The notes: generated by a model from the letters alone, not told the origin. 64,000 bases of DNA from Rubripirellula tenax (GCF_007860125.1 NZ_SJPW01000004.1:466372-530371), one strand, 5' to 3'; shown: positions 1 to 9,421, counted from the first letter of the stretch. Numbers and translations: made by a program.

Positions 1-1047
1 CATATCGTGATCGAAATTGTGACCGTCCGAGGCTTGCGCCGCGTAGATATTCCAGTCGGCGACCGGATATCGGTTTTTAACGATCGTCGCCATTTCCTCC
101 AACGCCGACGAGACGATGGTTCCGCCCGTTTCGCGTCCGTGGAAGAACGTATCCTCGTCAACTTCCGACGCGGTATAGGTGTGGCGAATGAACACCAACT
201 CGACGGCTTGGTAGTGACGCACCAAAAAGAGGTGCAAGAGCATATAGAAGCGTTTCGCCAACTCCTTCAAATCCTCTGTCATCGATGCCGATGTGTCCAT
301 CAAGCAAAACATCACCGCCTGGGTGGTTGGCTTGGGCGTGACGTCGAAGCGGTTGTAACGCAGATCAACGGTGTCCAGATACGCAACGCTTCGCATCCGT
401 CGCTTCATCAACTCAATCTCGTCGGCCAGCCGCTGAATTTCGGCTTCATTCTGATCCGTTCGTGCCTGCTCGATCTGATCGAGCAGCGATTGCAACTCGA
501 TTTGCTTGGGCCGCCGCAGGGCGATGCGTCGCGACAACGATCGTCGCATCGTTTGCTTCAAATTCAAACGCTGGGGTGCCCCGTCGCTGGCAAACCCGGC
601 CCGTGTTCGCACCGATGATGCTAACGACTTCAGCTTTTTCTTGGCCAGGTTCGGCAGTTCGAGATCTTCGAAAAACAGCTCCAGAAACTCTTCTCGCGAC
701 AACATGAAAACGAACGAATCCTCGCCCTCGCCATCGGCACTTCCCGATGCTCCAATCCCACCGGCACCGGATCGCGGTTTTCGAATTCGGTCACCCCGTT
801 GGTAGCTTTGGTTACCGGGTAACACAAACTCGCGGTCGCCGGTGCCAGGCTGGAAGTGGAAGTTGGGCTCGCTGACATCGCTCGAACTGACCGATACCTT
901 CTCGCTACTATCCAAATCGGCGACCTTTCGATTGCGGATCGCTTCACCGACGGCCTTGCGGATGTGTGACTTGACTCGTCGAACGAAGCGTCCGCGATTT
1001 CCAAGACTCTTTGATTTCGGATTCTGTCGACGATCGATGACGTGCAT
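1..1047 (-). CDS. DUF444 / UPF0229 (YeaH-like) protein, C-terminus cut by window edge
   Basis: An open frame of 349 codons runs from the ATG at 1047 to the window edge with no stop, so the C-terminus is missing. The N-terminus reads MHVIDRRQNPKSKSLGNRGR, the usual opening of DUF444 proteins. Further on a von Willebrand A-like strand LMDTSASM (a DxSxS metal site) and the family block FFHGRETGGTIVSSALE are visible. Members of this family are almost always encoded next to the PrkA kinase, as here, and often next to a SpoVR-like gene, which would lie just outside the window. The biochemical role is not established; the YeaG/YeaH pair is linked to stress and starvation responses in enterobacteria. 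The gene lies 137 bp downstream of prkA on the same strand, separated by an unusual repeat array. Confidence 0.93.
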   Translation of the reverse strand, partial: MHVIDRRQNPKSKSLGNRGRFVRRVKSHIRKAVGEAIRNRKVADLDSSEKVSVSSSDVSEPNFHFQPGTGDREFVLPGNQSYQRGDRIRKPRSGAGGIGASGSADGEGEDSFVFMLSREEFLELFFEDLELPNLAKKKLKSLASSVRTRAGFASDGAPQRLNLKQTMRRSLSRRIALRRPKQIELQSLLDQIEQARTDQNEAEIQRLADEIELMKRRMRSVAYLDTVDLRYNRFDVTPKPTTQAVMFCLMDTSASMTEDLKELAKRFYMLLHLFLVRHYQAVELVFIRHTYTASEVDEDTFFHGRETGGTIVSSALEEMATIVKNRYPVADWNIYAAQASDGHNFDHDM

Positions 1048-1053
1048 GGGAAT

Positions 1054-1180
1054 AGGTGACAGGTGACAGGTGACAGGTGACAGGGAGTAGGGAACAGGGA
1101 GTAGGGAACAGGGAGTAGGGAACAGGTGACAGGGAACGGGATTTAACAAGCTGTTACCTGTAACCTGTTCCCTGTCACCT
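1054..1180. repeat. Heptamer repeat array with inverted copies between prkA and the DUF444 gene
   Basis: Twelve contiguous 7-bp units fill 1054-1137: aggtgac four times, then agggagt/agggaac alternating three times, then aggtgac and agggaac. After a 15-bp spacer, four units in inverted orientation (gttacct, gtaacct, gttccct, gtcacct) occupy 1153-1180. The two blocks can pair into a long hairpin in the prkA-DUF444 transcript. It may tune expression of the downstream gene or simply be a spreading repeat. Confidence 0.9.
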
Positions 1181-1184
1181 ACTC

Positions 1185-3134
1185 TCATCCCGACTTACTG
1201 ACTCGCATGTACCAGTCGACGAGCCGGCGTACTTGCAATTCGGTGTAGCCTCGGTTGCTCATCCGCTGAACGAATTCGTCGTGCTTGTGTTCGGCCTCGC
1301 TGTCTTTTTTTGCACCAAAGCTGATCACGGGTAGCAGTTCTTCGATTTGGCCGAACATCCGTTTCTCAATCACGTCCCGAATCTTTTCGTACGAAGTCCA
1401 TGACGGATTTCGACCCTCGTTTTTTGCTCGAGCACGGAGTGCGAACTTGACAACCTCGTACCGAAAATCTTTCGCGTTCGCGATTCCGGCGGGCATCTCG
1501 ATCTTTTGTAGTTCATCGTTGAGAACGTCTCGGTCCATCAATTGGCCGGTGTCGGGATCCTTGTAGTCGGTGTCGTCGATCCATGCATCGGCGTAGCTGA
1601 TGTAGCGATCGAACAAGTTTTGGCCATAGTTGTGATACGATTCCAAATACGCCTTTCGTATCTCGTTGCCGATGAATTCGGCGTAGCGATTCGCCAGCTC
1701 TTCTTTGACAAAACCAAGGTATCGCTGCTCGACATCTTCCGAAAACTGTTCGCGACGAATCGATTTGTCCAGCACGTACATCAAGTGGACCGGATCGGCG
1801 GCAATTTCATGAGTATCGAAGTTGAATGTTTCGGAAAGAATCTTGTACGCGAAACGCGTTGAGATTCCGTCCATACCCTCGTTCATTCCTGCGGTATCGT
1901 GATACTCTTGGACCGTGCGAGCATTCGGGTCGGTGTCCTTAAGAGACTCACCGTCGTACACGCGCATCTTTGAATACAAGCTGCTATTTTCGTGCTCCTT
2001 CAATCGCGTCAGGACCGAAAAACGGGCCATCATTTCCAACGTATCCGGCGCGCACGGTGCCGAGCCAAGTTCGGAATTCCGAATCAACTTGTCGTAGATC
2101 ATCTTTTCTTCAGTCGCACGAAGACAGTAAGGCACTTTGACGACGCAGATCCGATCCAAAAACGCTTCGTTGCTGCGATTGCTTTTGAACGATTCCCATT
2201 CCGATTCGTTCGAGTGGGCCACAATAACGCCTTGGTACGGCATTGCACCCACATTCTCGGTTCCGACATAGGTGCCGTCTTGGGTCGCCGTCAATAATGG
2301 GTGCAGCATCTTCAGCGGAGCCTTGAACATCTCGACGAACTCGAGCAACCCTTGGGTCGTTCGATTCAGCCCGCCTGTGTACGAGTAGGCGTCGGCGTCG
2401 TCCTGGCCAAAGTGTTCGAGTTTGCGGATATCGACTTTGCCCACCAGCGACGATATGTCTTGGTTGTTCTCGTCGCCCGGTTCGGTCTTGGCCACCAGCA
2501 GGCGCCGCTGCTCGGACGGGATCACGCGGACGACCGAGAACTTCGAAATGTCACCTCCGAATTCGTCCAGCCGTTTCAATGCCCAAGGCGACATGTAACC
2601 CGGCAATCGGCGGCGAGGGATGTTATACGTCTCTTCTAAAACGCCGCCCATCGTACGCGGATCGAACAGTCCCAGCGGGCTTTCGTAGATGGGACTGACC
2701 TCGTCATCGGCGCACAACACATACACCGGCCTTGCTTGCATCAACTTCTTCAACGCATCGGCCAGAGAACTCTTTCCGCCACCGACGGGGCCTAGTAAGT
2801 AAAGAATCTGCTTCCGCTCCTCTAACCCCTGCGCGGCGTGACGAAAATAGCTAACGATCCGCTCGATTGTTTCTTCCAGCCCATAAAAGTACTGGAACGC
2901 CGGATAGGTTTTGATCGTTCGATTCATGAAGATCCGTCCCAGTCTCGCTTCACCGGACGTGTCGATGTGGACAGGTTCACCAATCGCATCGATCATTCGT
3001 TCGGCGGCGCTGCTGTAGAGCGACGGATCCGTACGGGCCGAGTCGAGAAACTCCTTCAGCGTCAGCTTGACCTGTTTCTCTCGCTCGTAGGTTTCCGAAT
3101 ACAGGCGGAGGATGTCGGTACTTGATTCGTTCAT
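1185..3134 (-). CDS. prkA: PrkA family serine protein kinase (YeaG-like)
   Basis: A 649-residue protein, the usual length for this family. It has an AAA-type N-terminal half with a clear Walker A loop GPVGGGKSS at about residues 115-123, followed by the PrkA-specific middle (blocks such as RLPGYMSPWALKRLDEFGGD) and a C-terminal kinase-associated part. The open frame extends 33 codons further upstream, but the ATG at 3134 gives the conserved start MNESSTDILRLYSETYEREK and the family length, so it is chosen. PrkA/YeaG are cytoplasmic serine kinases involved in sporulation or in nutrient and stress responses. The DUF444 gene follows on the same strand and the pair is probably one operon. Substrates in planctomycetes are unknown. 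Confidence 0.95.
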   Translation of the reverse strand: MNESSTDILRLYSETYEREKQVKLTLKEFLDSARTDPSLYSSAAERMIDAIGEPVHIDTSGEARLGRIFMNRTIKTYPAFQYFYGLEETIERIVSYFRHAAQGLEERKQILYLLGPVGGGKSSLADALKKLMQARPVYVLCADDEVSPIYESPLGLFDPRTMGGVLEETYNIPRRRLPGYMSPWALKRLDEFGGDISKFSVVRVIPSEQRRLLVAKTEPGDENNQDISSLVGKVDIRKLEHFGQDDADAYSYTGGLNRTTQGLLEFVEMFKAPLKMLHPLLTATQDGTYVGTENVGAMPYQGVIVAHSNESEWESFKSNRSNEAFLDRICVVKVPYCLRATEEKMIYDKLIRNSELGSAPCAPDTLEMMARFSVLTRLKEHENSSLYSKMRVYDGESLKDTDPNARTVQEYHDTAGMNEGMDGISTRFAYKILSETFNFDTHEIAADPVHLMYVLDKSIRREQFSEDVEQRYLGFVKEELANRYAEFIGNEIRKAYLESYHNYGQNLFDRYISYADAWIDDTDYKDPDTGQLMDRDVLNDELQKIEMPAGIANAKDFRYEVVKFALRARAKNEGRNPSWTSYEKIRDVIEKRMFGQIEELLPVISFGAKKDSEAEHKHDEFVQRMSNRGYTELQVRRLVDWYMRVSKSG

Positions 3135-3625
3135 GGTTAGATCTATCCACTTCCGAGGATCGACGGGCGCATGCGACAGCCACATTGAAACACGAAACCC
3201 TTCGGCTGATGTACCGACCCATTTCCCTGTCATGGGGTTCGACCATCACCAACAAATCTCGCTGAGCAGATTGCCAGTCGGCGTTTGGCGAGGGAGTGGT
3301 TGACGTCCATCATCCGCGAAAAGTTTGCAAGTGGCGTCGTGCCCTTAATTATAGAGGCGGTTCGGAAAATCAAGCGAAAAAAATCGCTGCTTCGTCTCGT
3401 CACGAACGAATCGATTTTGCCAAACCCCCGTTTTCGCCTGCGTTTTACGGTCTAGAACCTAAACGCCCTGCGTCTCTACTCTGAGCCCCCTGGTCCCACT
3501 GTCGCCGCCCGACAACGGCACCACAACGCATTCGCCACACCCGATAGCTCGACGAAAACTTACCTTCTTGGCGCCCCCGATTCTTGAACTTCGAGCCTGA
3601 TCATCGTCGGCGCATCGCGGCCCTA
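3135..3625. other. Intergenic region upstream of prkA, no gene seen
   Basis: About 490 bp without a credible coding frame. It should hold the prkA promoter, but no clear -35/-10 pair, operator or terminator was recognised. Short open frames here have no recognisable protein features. Confidence 0.5.
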
Positions 3626-3626
3626 A

Positions 3627-3724
3627 CAGCCTGTTGAAAGGGGGTCTGACCCTCTCCGACGTTTCGAATTCACAATGTTTCAGCAACGTCTCCAAAGGGT
3701 CAGACCCCTTTTTCAACAGGCTGC
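3627..3724. repeat. Palindromic intergenic repeat, about 97 bp
   Basis: Left arm about 3628-3655 (cagcctgttgaaagggggtc and onward) and right arm about 3697-3723 (ending tttcaacaggctg) are inverted copies with two or three mismatches around a central ~40-bp loop. The shape is that of a REP or MITE-like element. Transposase is absent, and the short minus-strand ORF reading through it looks like an artefact of the repeat. Confidence 0.8.
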
Positions 3725-3825
3725 TAACCGTTGGCACGGCGTCCATCCGCAAACAATACCCGACAACGATAGCGTCCTTTGGACGTGTTAAGATGCGTTT
3801 TTGATCCGTTAAACCAGAGGCAGTG

Positions 3826-4998
3826 ATGTTCGGTTATTTCCGTCGTGTGAAGAACTCTTTTGCGGCAATGATTTTCGGCCTGTTGATGGTTCCCGGTGGA
3901 ATGGCATTGCATGCATGGAACGAATACCGAACGGTCCATCGTTCACGTGGATTGGCAGAGGCTTCTCGATTGGTCGAAACGATCCCCGACACGAATGTGG
4001 TGGACCCGAGCCGCGACGGAAAATTGGTCCATTTGTCTGGACTCGCCGACACCAACGAAACGCTTGAAGACGAACAGTTTCATGTTTCCGCGCCGGCAAT
4101 ACACTTGGCTCGACGCGTCGAGATGTTTCAGTGGAAGGAAAAAAAAGAAAAGCGGAGCAACTCGAATTCCAACTCGGGTCAATCGACCAAGTACACGTAC
4201 CATCGCCAGTGGGCAAGCGAGCCGATCGACAGCAGTCGCTTTCACCGGCCCACCGACCACGAAAACCCCAACATGCGGTACCGCAACCGCGAATCGACTG
4301 CCAAACATGTTTTTGTGGGTGCGCACAACTTGAATGATGCGCTGAAGTCTTCGATGCAAGACTGGCAGCCCTTCGAATTCACAGGACGCGAGTTTCTGGC
4401 GACGATACCGGAAACGGACCGCGATCAGTATCTGATGCGAAACAACCAACTGTTTTGGAGCGTCCACGTTCCCGATTTCGATCAACCACGCGTGGGCGAC
4501 ATTCGCATCCGATTCGAGACCGTTTCGCCTGACACCATCAGTTTGATCGCAGAACAGCGAGGCGACACGTTTGCCAACTTTCGCACCAGCAATGGGGAAG
4601 CAATTCAACGCCTCTACATGGGAACGTTTACGGCAGAGGAAGTGATCGAAAAACTGATTACCGAGAATTCAGTGATCGCTTGGGTGCTTCGCGCGGTAGG
4701 GTTGCTCTTATCCGTCATCGGTTTTTCGATGATCCTAAAACCCCTCAGTGCCGTCACCAGCTTCGTCCCGTTGCTGGGTCAGTTCACCGGCGCACTCCTA
4801 TTCTTCGTCGCGGTGTTGTTGGGGGTAATCGTTTCCAGCACGGTGATCGGTTTGTCTTGGATTGCGGTTCGGCCGTTGCTCGGGATTGCTCTGTTGGGGC
4901 TGTCGGCATTGGCGGCGTACGCTGTCTTTTACCTGCGTCGCAACGTGCACCATGACGACGTCCCCGAACAGGTCGACGCGTCGATGTTCGTCCAGTGA
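3826..4998 (+). CDS. TMEM43-family membrane protein
   Basis: A 390-residue protein with one hydrophobic segment near the N-terminus (about residues 10-28), a large soluble domain, and three closely spaced hydrophobic segments near the C-terminus (about 285-375). This layout and blocks such as WNEYRTVHRS and NPNMRYRNRES followed by a conserved VGAHNL stretch fit the TMEM43 family, also found in eukaryotic inner nuclear membranes. The ATG at 3826 is preceded at a suitable distance by agagg; the overlapping GTG at 3823 is less likely. The gene stands alone and converges with the ribose operon. Function in bacteria is unknown. Confidence 0.85.
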   Translation: MFGYFRRVKNSFAAMIFGLLMVPGGMALHAWNEYRTVHRSRGLAEASRLVETIPDTNVVDPSRDGKLVHLSGLADTNETLEDEQFHVSAPAIHLARRVEMFQWKEKKEKRSNSNSNSGQSTKYTYHRQWASEPIDSSRFHRPTDHENPNMRYRNRESTAKHVFVGAHNLNDALKSSMQDWQPFEFTGREFLATIPETDRDQYLMRNNQLFWSVHVPDFDQPRVGDIRIRFETVSPDTISLIAEQRGDTFANFRTSNGEAIQRLYMGTFTAEEVIEKLITENSVIAWVLRAVGLLLSVIGFSMILKPLSAVTSFVPLLGQFTGALLFFVAVLLGVIVSSTVIGLSWIAVRPLLGIALLGLSALAAYAVFYLRRNVHHDDVPEQVDASMFVQ

Positions 4999-5011
4999 CC
5001 CGCATGCGGGT
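4998..5011. terminator. Short palindrome between convergent genes
   Basis: The perfect palindrome acccgcatgcgggt begins at the last base of the TMEM43 stop codon and lies 13 bp from the end of the facing permease gene. It could fold in transcripts of either strand, but there is no T-run, so terminator function is only a guess. Confidence 0.3.
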
Positions 5012-5023
5012 ATCAGCATCGAG

Positions 5024-5983
5024 TTACCCGCGACGGTGTCCCCACCGGCTTCGCATCGCGTCCAGCAAGACAGCTACGACAATCACCGTTCCGGTGATGA
5101 TCTGTTTCATCGGATCCGAGACGCCGACTTGAGCAAGTCCGGTTTGTAGTACCGCGATGATCAAAACGCCTAGGAACGAGTTGATCACGTTGCCGCGACC
5201 GCCCATCAAACTGGTCCCGCCGATCACGCAAGCGGCGATCGCCGATAGCTCCAAACCCATCGCTGCGTTCGGGTCGGCGGTCGACAATCGCGATGCGTAC
5301 GTCAGTCCCGCTAAGCCACACATCAATCCGCTGATCACAAAGACGCCGATGGAGTACGGAGCCGCGTTGACGCCGGACATGCGGACGGCTTCTTCGTTGG
5401 TACCGATGGCAATGCAGTAGCGTCCGAATACCGTACGCGTCAAAACAAATTGTCCCACGATGACTGCGACAATCGCCATCAAGAACGCGGGCGAGAGAGA
5501 CAATCCGGCGATGGGTTCGCCGATCCCTTCGACCGCCGATCCGATGTATTTGGTTTGCGAGTTGGTGACCAACTTGGTGCCACCACGAGCAATTTCCAAC
5601 ATTCCCAGCGTCACAATGAACGAAGGGATTTTGGCAAGCACCGATACGCATCCGTTGAACAACCCGCAGGCCGCTCCGGCCAACGCGCAAAACGGGATCG
5701 AAGCCCACAACGACCAATTCCAATCGACCACCAACGCCCCCAGCACGGCCGAAGAAAAAGCAAGGATCGAACCGACCGACAGATCGATTCCGCCAACGAC
5801 CAATACCAACGTCATTCCAACGGCGACCAGGGTCAGATCGGGAATCTGATTCGCGATAGAGACGAACGTCCCTGCTTGAAAAAAATTCTCACTCATCAAG
5901 CTGAACACGGCTACCAAGACAATCAGCACGCCGACAAGGCCGGCGTACTGAATCACGGTGCGATAACTTTGTGATGGGTTCAC
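5024..5983 (-). CDS. rbsC: Ribose-type ABC transporter permease (RbsC family)
   Basis: A 319-residue inner-membrane protein with about ten hydrophobic segments and the BPD_transp_2 family signature VGGIDLSVGSILAFSS near residue 70, followed by the typical GxxxGxxNG stretch (GAACGLFNG). The start is taken as GTG at 5983 because it overlaps the stop codon of the upstream ATPase gene as GTGA, matching the other overlaps in this operon; an ATG at 6040 would force a 61-bp overlap. It forms the channel for a pentose, most likely ribose, together with the ATPase and binding protein encoded just upstream. Substrate assignment rests on the adjacent ribokinase and nucleoside hydrolase genes. Confidence 0.93.
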   Translation of the reverse strand: MNPSQSYRTVIQYAGLVGVLIVLVAVFSLMSENFFQAGTFVSIANQIPDLTLVAVGMTLVLVVGGIDLSVGSILAFSSAVLGALVVDWNWSLWASIPFCALAGAACGLFNGCVSVLAKIPSFIVTLGMLEIARGGTKLVTNSQTKYIGSAVEGIGEPIAGLSLSPAFLMAIVAVIVGQFVLTRTVFGRYCIAIGTNEEAVRMSGVNAAPYSIGVFVISGLMCGLAGLTYASRLSTADPNAAMGLELSAIAACVIGGTSLMGGRGNVINSFLGVLIIAVLQTGLAQVGVSDPMKQIITGTVIVVAVLLDAMRSRWGHRRG

Positions 5984-7497
5984 GGAGAGTTCGCTTCTTG
6001 TTTGGAGAATGCCGCTTGCATGACTTTCTCTTCGGACCAAGCACCTCGATCAAAAACCGCCACCATTTGCCCCGCCGACATCACGGCAATTCGGTCGCAC
6101 GTTTCCATCAATTCGCTCAGGTCACTGCTGACAATGACAAGCGACTTACCGTCCGCCGATAAAGATTCGAAAAGTCGGTAGATCCGGCAGCGAGCCGCCA
6201 CGTCGATCCCTCGCGTCGGTTCATCGACAAGAAACACACTCGCATCGCGGACCAACCACTTCGCCACAGCAACCTTCTGTTGATTGCCGCCACTGAGGGT
6301 TTCCACCGACTGTTCAATCGATTGACAATGCGTCTCCAACGACTGACGCATCCCTTCGGCCGCGACACGTTCGTCTTTGCAGCGAAGGAAGCCCCAGGAA
6401 GAGAATCGATGCTTGACCGATGCCAGTGTCGTGTTGAATCGAACAGATTGAGATACGAGAAGCCCGTTGGCTTTGCGATCTTCGGTGATCATCGCTAGGC
6501 CAGCGGCGACTGCTTGGGCGGGATTGCGGAACACCCTTGGTATTGGATCGTCGCCAACGAATACGTCGCCTTGCTCCGCGCGGTCCGCTCCGAAGATCAA
6601 CCGTAACAGTTCTGTGCGGCCAGATCCCACCAGGCCGGCGATACCCAATCGCTCGCCACGATGCACCGAGAAGGAAACGTCGCGTACAACACGTCCTCGC
6701 GACAAACGATCGATGCGAAGCCCGACTTCGTCCGTTGCGTATGAAACATGAACGTGCCGCTGAGTGACGTTGCTTGCCGGACCGACCATCAAGCCAACCA
6801 TTTCGTCATGCGTCAGCCCGCCTGTGTCGCACGTGGTGACGAACTTCCCATCGCGTAGCACCGTAATTCGATTGGCCATCCGAGCCACTTCGTCGAGCCG
6901 GTGTGAGATATAGACGATGCCGACGCCTTGACTGCGAAGCTGATCGAGCCAGTGGAACAACGTTTCGGTTTCGCCGTGACTCAGCGCCGCAGTCGGTTCG
7001 TCCAATATCAATAGGCGACACTCGCGATCCAACGCTGTCGCGATCTCAATCATCTGCTGTTGGCCGATGCCAAGCGTCCCGACGTTCGTCGTTGTTTCGA
7101 TTTCGTGCAATCCGAATCGATCGAGGGCGATGCGGGCGCGACGATGAAGCTCGTGATGCTGAATAACGCCCCACTTCGTTGGAAAACGACCAAACAAAAG
7201 ATTTTCGGCGACCGTTAGCGTCGAAATTTGGTTGAGTTCTTGTTGAACAATTTGCACGCCTGCCGCCTCGGCTGCCAACTTGCTCGTTGGCGCAAATGCG
7301 TGCCCGTCCAGCCACATTGTCCCTGAGGTTGCCGGTATCAAGCCGGCGATGATGCGGCACATCGTGCTTTTGCCAGCGCCATTGGCGCCCAACAAGGCGT
7401 GGATCTCGCCCGGTTCGATGTCGATCTGTGCACCGTCGAGCACCGTGACGGCGTACGTCTTCGTCAAATCGCGAACAGAAAGCAACGGCGAGTTCAT
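5980..7497 (-). CDS. rbsA: Ribose-type ABC transporter ATP-binding protein (RbsA family)
   Basis: A 505-residue tandem ABC ATPase. The first domain has Walker A GANGAGKS (about residue 36), signature-like LGIGQQQMIEIA and Walker B LLILDEPTAAL. The second has a degenerate Walker A (LVGSGRTEL), a full signature LSGGNQQKVAVAKWL and Walker B VFLVDEPTRGID. This asymmetry is normal for monosaccharide ABC ATPases of the RbsA/XylG type. The ATG at 7497 overlaps the stop of the binding-protein gene as ATGA, and its own stop overlaps the permease start, so translation of the three is probably coupled. It energises import of the sugar. Confidence 0.95.
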   Translation of the reverse strand: MNSPLLSVRDLTKTYAVTVLDGAQIDIEPGEIHALLGANGAGKSTMCRIIAGLIPATSGTMWLDGHAFAPTSKLAAEAAGVQIVQQELNQISTLTVAENLLFGRFPTKWGVIQHHELHRRARIALDRFGLHEIETTTNVGTLGIGQQQMIEIATALDRECRLLILDEPTAALSHGETETLFHWLDQLRSQGVGIVYISHRLDEVARMANRITVLRDGKFVTTCDTGGLTHDEMVGLMVGPASNVTQRHVHVSYATDEVGLRIDRLSRGRVVRDVSFSVHRGERLGIAGLVGSGRTELLRLIFGADRAEQGDVFVGDDPIPRVFRNPAQAVAAGLAMITEDRKANGLLVSQSVRFNTTLASVKHRFSSWGFLRCKDERVAAEGMRQSLETHCQSIEQSVETLSGGNQQKVAVAKWLVRDASVFLVDEPTRGIDVAARCRIYRLFESLSADGKSLVIVSSDLSELMETCDRIAVMSAGQMVAVFDRGAWSEEKVMQAAFSKQEANSP

Positions 7498-8489
7498 CGG
7501 GCCAGTGTTTCGGCGGTGACCAAGTCGACGGGCGTCTGGACATCATCGGTCGATGCCGCCGGATCCTTCAAAATCGCAAGCGCGGTTTCGATCCCAAAGA
7601 CGGCCAACTGGTCGCCGTGTTGGTCGGCCGTCGCTAAGACTTTTCCATCGACGATCAACTGCCCCACGGCGCCAATGTTGTCGAATCCGACGACTTGAAT
7701 CTCGCCAGTCCTTCCCGCGGCTTTGATGGCGGCGACCGCGCCGAGTGCCATCGAATCATTCGCAGCCAGAATTGCTTTGATCTCCGGAAACTCGCTGATC
7801 ATCGATGCGGCGATGGCATTGGCTTTATTGGTTTCCCAGTCCGCGGATTGGCTCGATACGATCTCGACGCCAGCCTCTTTCATGGCTGCTTCGAATCCAA
7901 GCCGACGTTCGACTCCGTTGAACGCGGTGGCTTTGCCTTCCAGCACAGCAACCTTGTCGCCTTTGAAAAGAGACTTCGCTAGAAAGTCGCCGACCTGCTT
8001 CGCGCCGCTGCGATTGTCGGGACCGACGAACGCAATGGCGACGTCTTCCTGTTTCAGAATGTCGGCATCCAGTCGGTTGTCAATGTTGACAACAACAACG
8101 CCCGCCTTCTTGGCCTTTCGCAGCGCCGGCACCAGGGCTTTCGAATCGGCCGGCGCGATCACGATCGCATCCACGCCCCCAGCCACCATTTCACCGACCA
8201 ACGCGACCTGGCGACCGAGATCCGATTCGTCTTTGATCCCGTTGGTCAGCAGTTCGTATTCGTCCGAGTGATCCGACTGGTGCGCCTTGGCACCCGCTTC
8301 CATCGTTGAGAAAAACTCGTTCGCCAGCGATTTCATGATCAAGGCGATCCGAGGTTTGCCAGCCCCGCTTGTCGAGTCCGATTCCGTCGCCGGTTTGGAT
8401 ACCGACGTCGATGCAGACTTGGGCCCACACCCGACGAAAGCGAGTACCAGTCCCGCGAAAAGCAGGCTGAATAGGGTAGTGCGATTCAT
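7494..8489 (-). CDS. rbsB: Ribose-binding lipoprotein of an ABC transporter (RbsB family)
   Basis: A 331-residue periplasmic-binding protein type 1. It begins MNRTTLFSLLFAGLVLAFVG followed by Cys, a lipoprotein signal with the lipobox cysteine near residue 21, so it is probably membrane-anchored. Core sequences fit the family: PRIALIMKSLANEFFSTM at the start of the mature domain, VVVNIDNRLD, and ILAANDSMALGAVAAIKAAG. The long frame continues 72 codons upstream with no protein-like character, whereas the ATG at 8489 overlaps the ribokinase stop codon as ATGA, so it is chosen. It should capture ribose or a related sugar for the RbsAC complex. Confidence 0.93.
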   Translation of the reverse strand: MNRTTLFSLLFAGLVLAFVGCGPKSASTSVSKPATESDSTSGAGKPRIALIMKSLANEFFSTMEAGAKAHQSDHSDEYELLTNGIKDESDLGRQVALVGEMVAGGVDAIVIAPADSKALVPALRKAKKAGVVVVNIDNRLDADILKQEDVAIAFVGPDNRSGAKQVGDFLAKSLFKGDKVAVLEGKATAFNGVERRLGFEAAMKEAGVEIVSSQSADWETNKANAIAASMISEFPEIKAILAANDSMALGAVAAIKAAGRTGEIQVVGFDNIGAVGQLIVDGKVLATADQHGDQLAVFGIETALAILKDPAASTDDVQTPVDLVTAETLAR

Positions 8490-9421
8490 AGCATTTGGGG
8501 GTTGAGAAGGTTTTCGATTTCGGGTCGAGTCGGCAAACCGGGCTGGGCACCAAGACGAGTGGCGGCTATCGCCCCGGCCACGGAAGCAAACCGAGCAGCC
8601 GTGAACACATCTGCATCTTCCGCCAATCGTACTGCAAGTGCGCCAGCGAATGCATCGCCCGCTGCCGTGGTGTCGACCACAGTGACGGGCGTGGCATCGA
8701 TCCACTGAAAATCAGCTCCATCGCTGACCACTGCGCCGCGTCCGCCCAGCGTCAAAATCACGTTTCGAGCACCTCGCCTGTGCATCGCTGCGGTCGCTCG
8801 CTTGGCGTCTTCGACCGTTTCGATCGCGTGACCGACGATCGACTCGGCTTCAGTTTGGTTAGGACAAACCACGTCGACGGTCAAGAAACCATCACCCAGG
8901 CATGCGGGCATTGGCGCCGGATCCAACGCGACACGCACTCCCGCGCGTCGCGCCACTTCAATCGCGGCCAAGACGGTGGAGTGCGGTACTTCGAGCTGAA
9001 CCATCATCACATCTGCGGTACCGATTTGATCGGCAAACATGTGAACGTCATTCACCGAAAGCATCGCATTTGCGCCCGGCACGACCATGATTGAGTTCTC
9101 TCCGACGTCGTCCACCGCCACGACGGCCAGCCCGCTGGCGGTTTCCGGCGTTCGGATCACAGTGTCGACAGAAACTTTTTCACGGATCAAATTGTCCATC
9201 AATCGATTCGAAAACGCATCGTCGCCGATCCGCCCGATCATGGTGACGTCGCCGCCGGCGCGGGCAGCCGCGACGGCTTGGTTGGCGCCTTTGCCACCAG
9301 GCACTTCATCCGAAGACCGTGCGATGATGGTTTCGCCGGGACGCGACAAATGCTTGCACCGGATAACAAGGTCCATGTTGATAGAACCGAGCACGACGAT
9401 TTTCGCAGCTCGCGTATTCAT
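8486..9421 (-). CDS. rbsK: Ribokinase (PfkB family)
   Basis: A 311-residue PfkB-type sugar kinase. The N-terminal signature GSINMDLVIRCKHLSRPGET and the sugar-binding GGKGANQAVAAARAG block are typical of ribokinases. The C-terminal anion-hole/catalytic block is present as DTTAAGDAFAGALA, with AAGD in place of the commoner GAGD but with the catalytic Asp kept. It phosphorylates ribose to ribose 5-phosphate in the cytoplasm. Its ATG at 9421 overlaps the upstream nucleoside hydrolase stop codon as ATGA, and its own stop overlaps the binding protein start. It is therefore the second gene of the five-gene operon. Confidence 0.95.
   Translation of the reverse strand: MNTRAAKIVVLGSINMDLVIRCKHLSRPGETIIARSSDEVPGGKGANQAVAAARAGGDVTMIGRIGDDAFSNRLMDNLIREKVSVDTVIRTPETASGLAVVAVDDVGENSIMVVPGANAMLSVNDVHMFADQIGTADVMMVQLEVPHSTVLAAIEVARRAGVRVALDPAPMPACLGDGFLTVDVVCPNQTEAESIVGHAIETVEDAKRATAAMHRRGARNVILTLGGRGAVVSDGADFQWIDATPVTVVDTTAAGDAFAGALAVRLAEDADVFTAARFASVAGAIAATRLGAQPGLPTRPEIENLLNPQML

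Noticed and set aside
1054-1137. CRISPR array
   Set aside because: Units are 7 bp with no spacers; a simple tandem repeat.
3459-3752. 97-codon minus-strand ORF
   Set aside because: It reads through the palindromic repeat at 3627-3724; sequence such as LLKKGSDPLETLLKHC comes from the repeat.
3943-4608. 221-codon minus-strand ORF
   Set aside because: Antisense shadow of the TMEM43-family gene.
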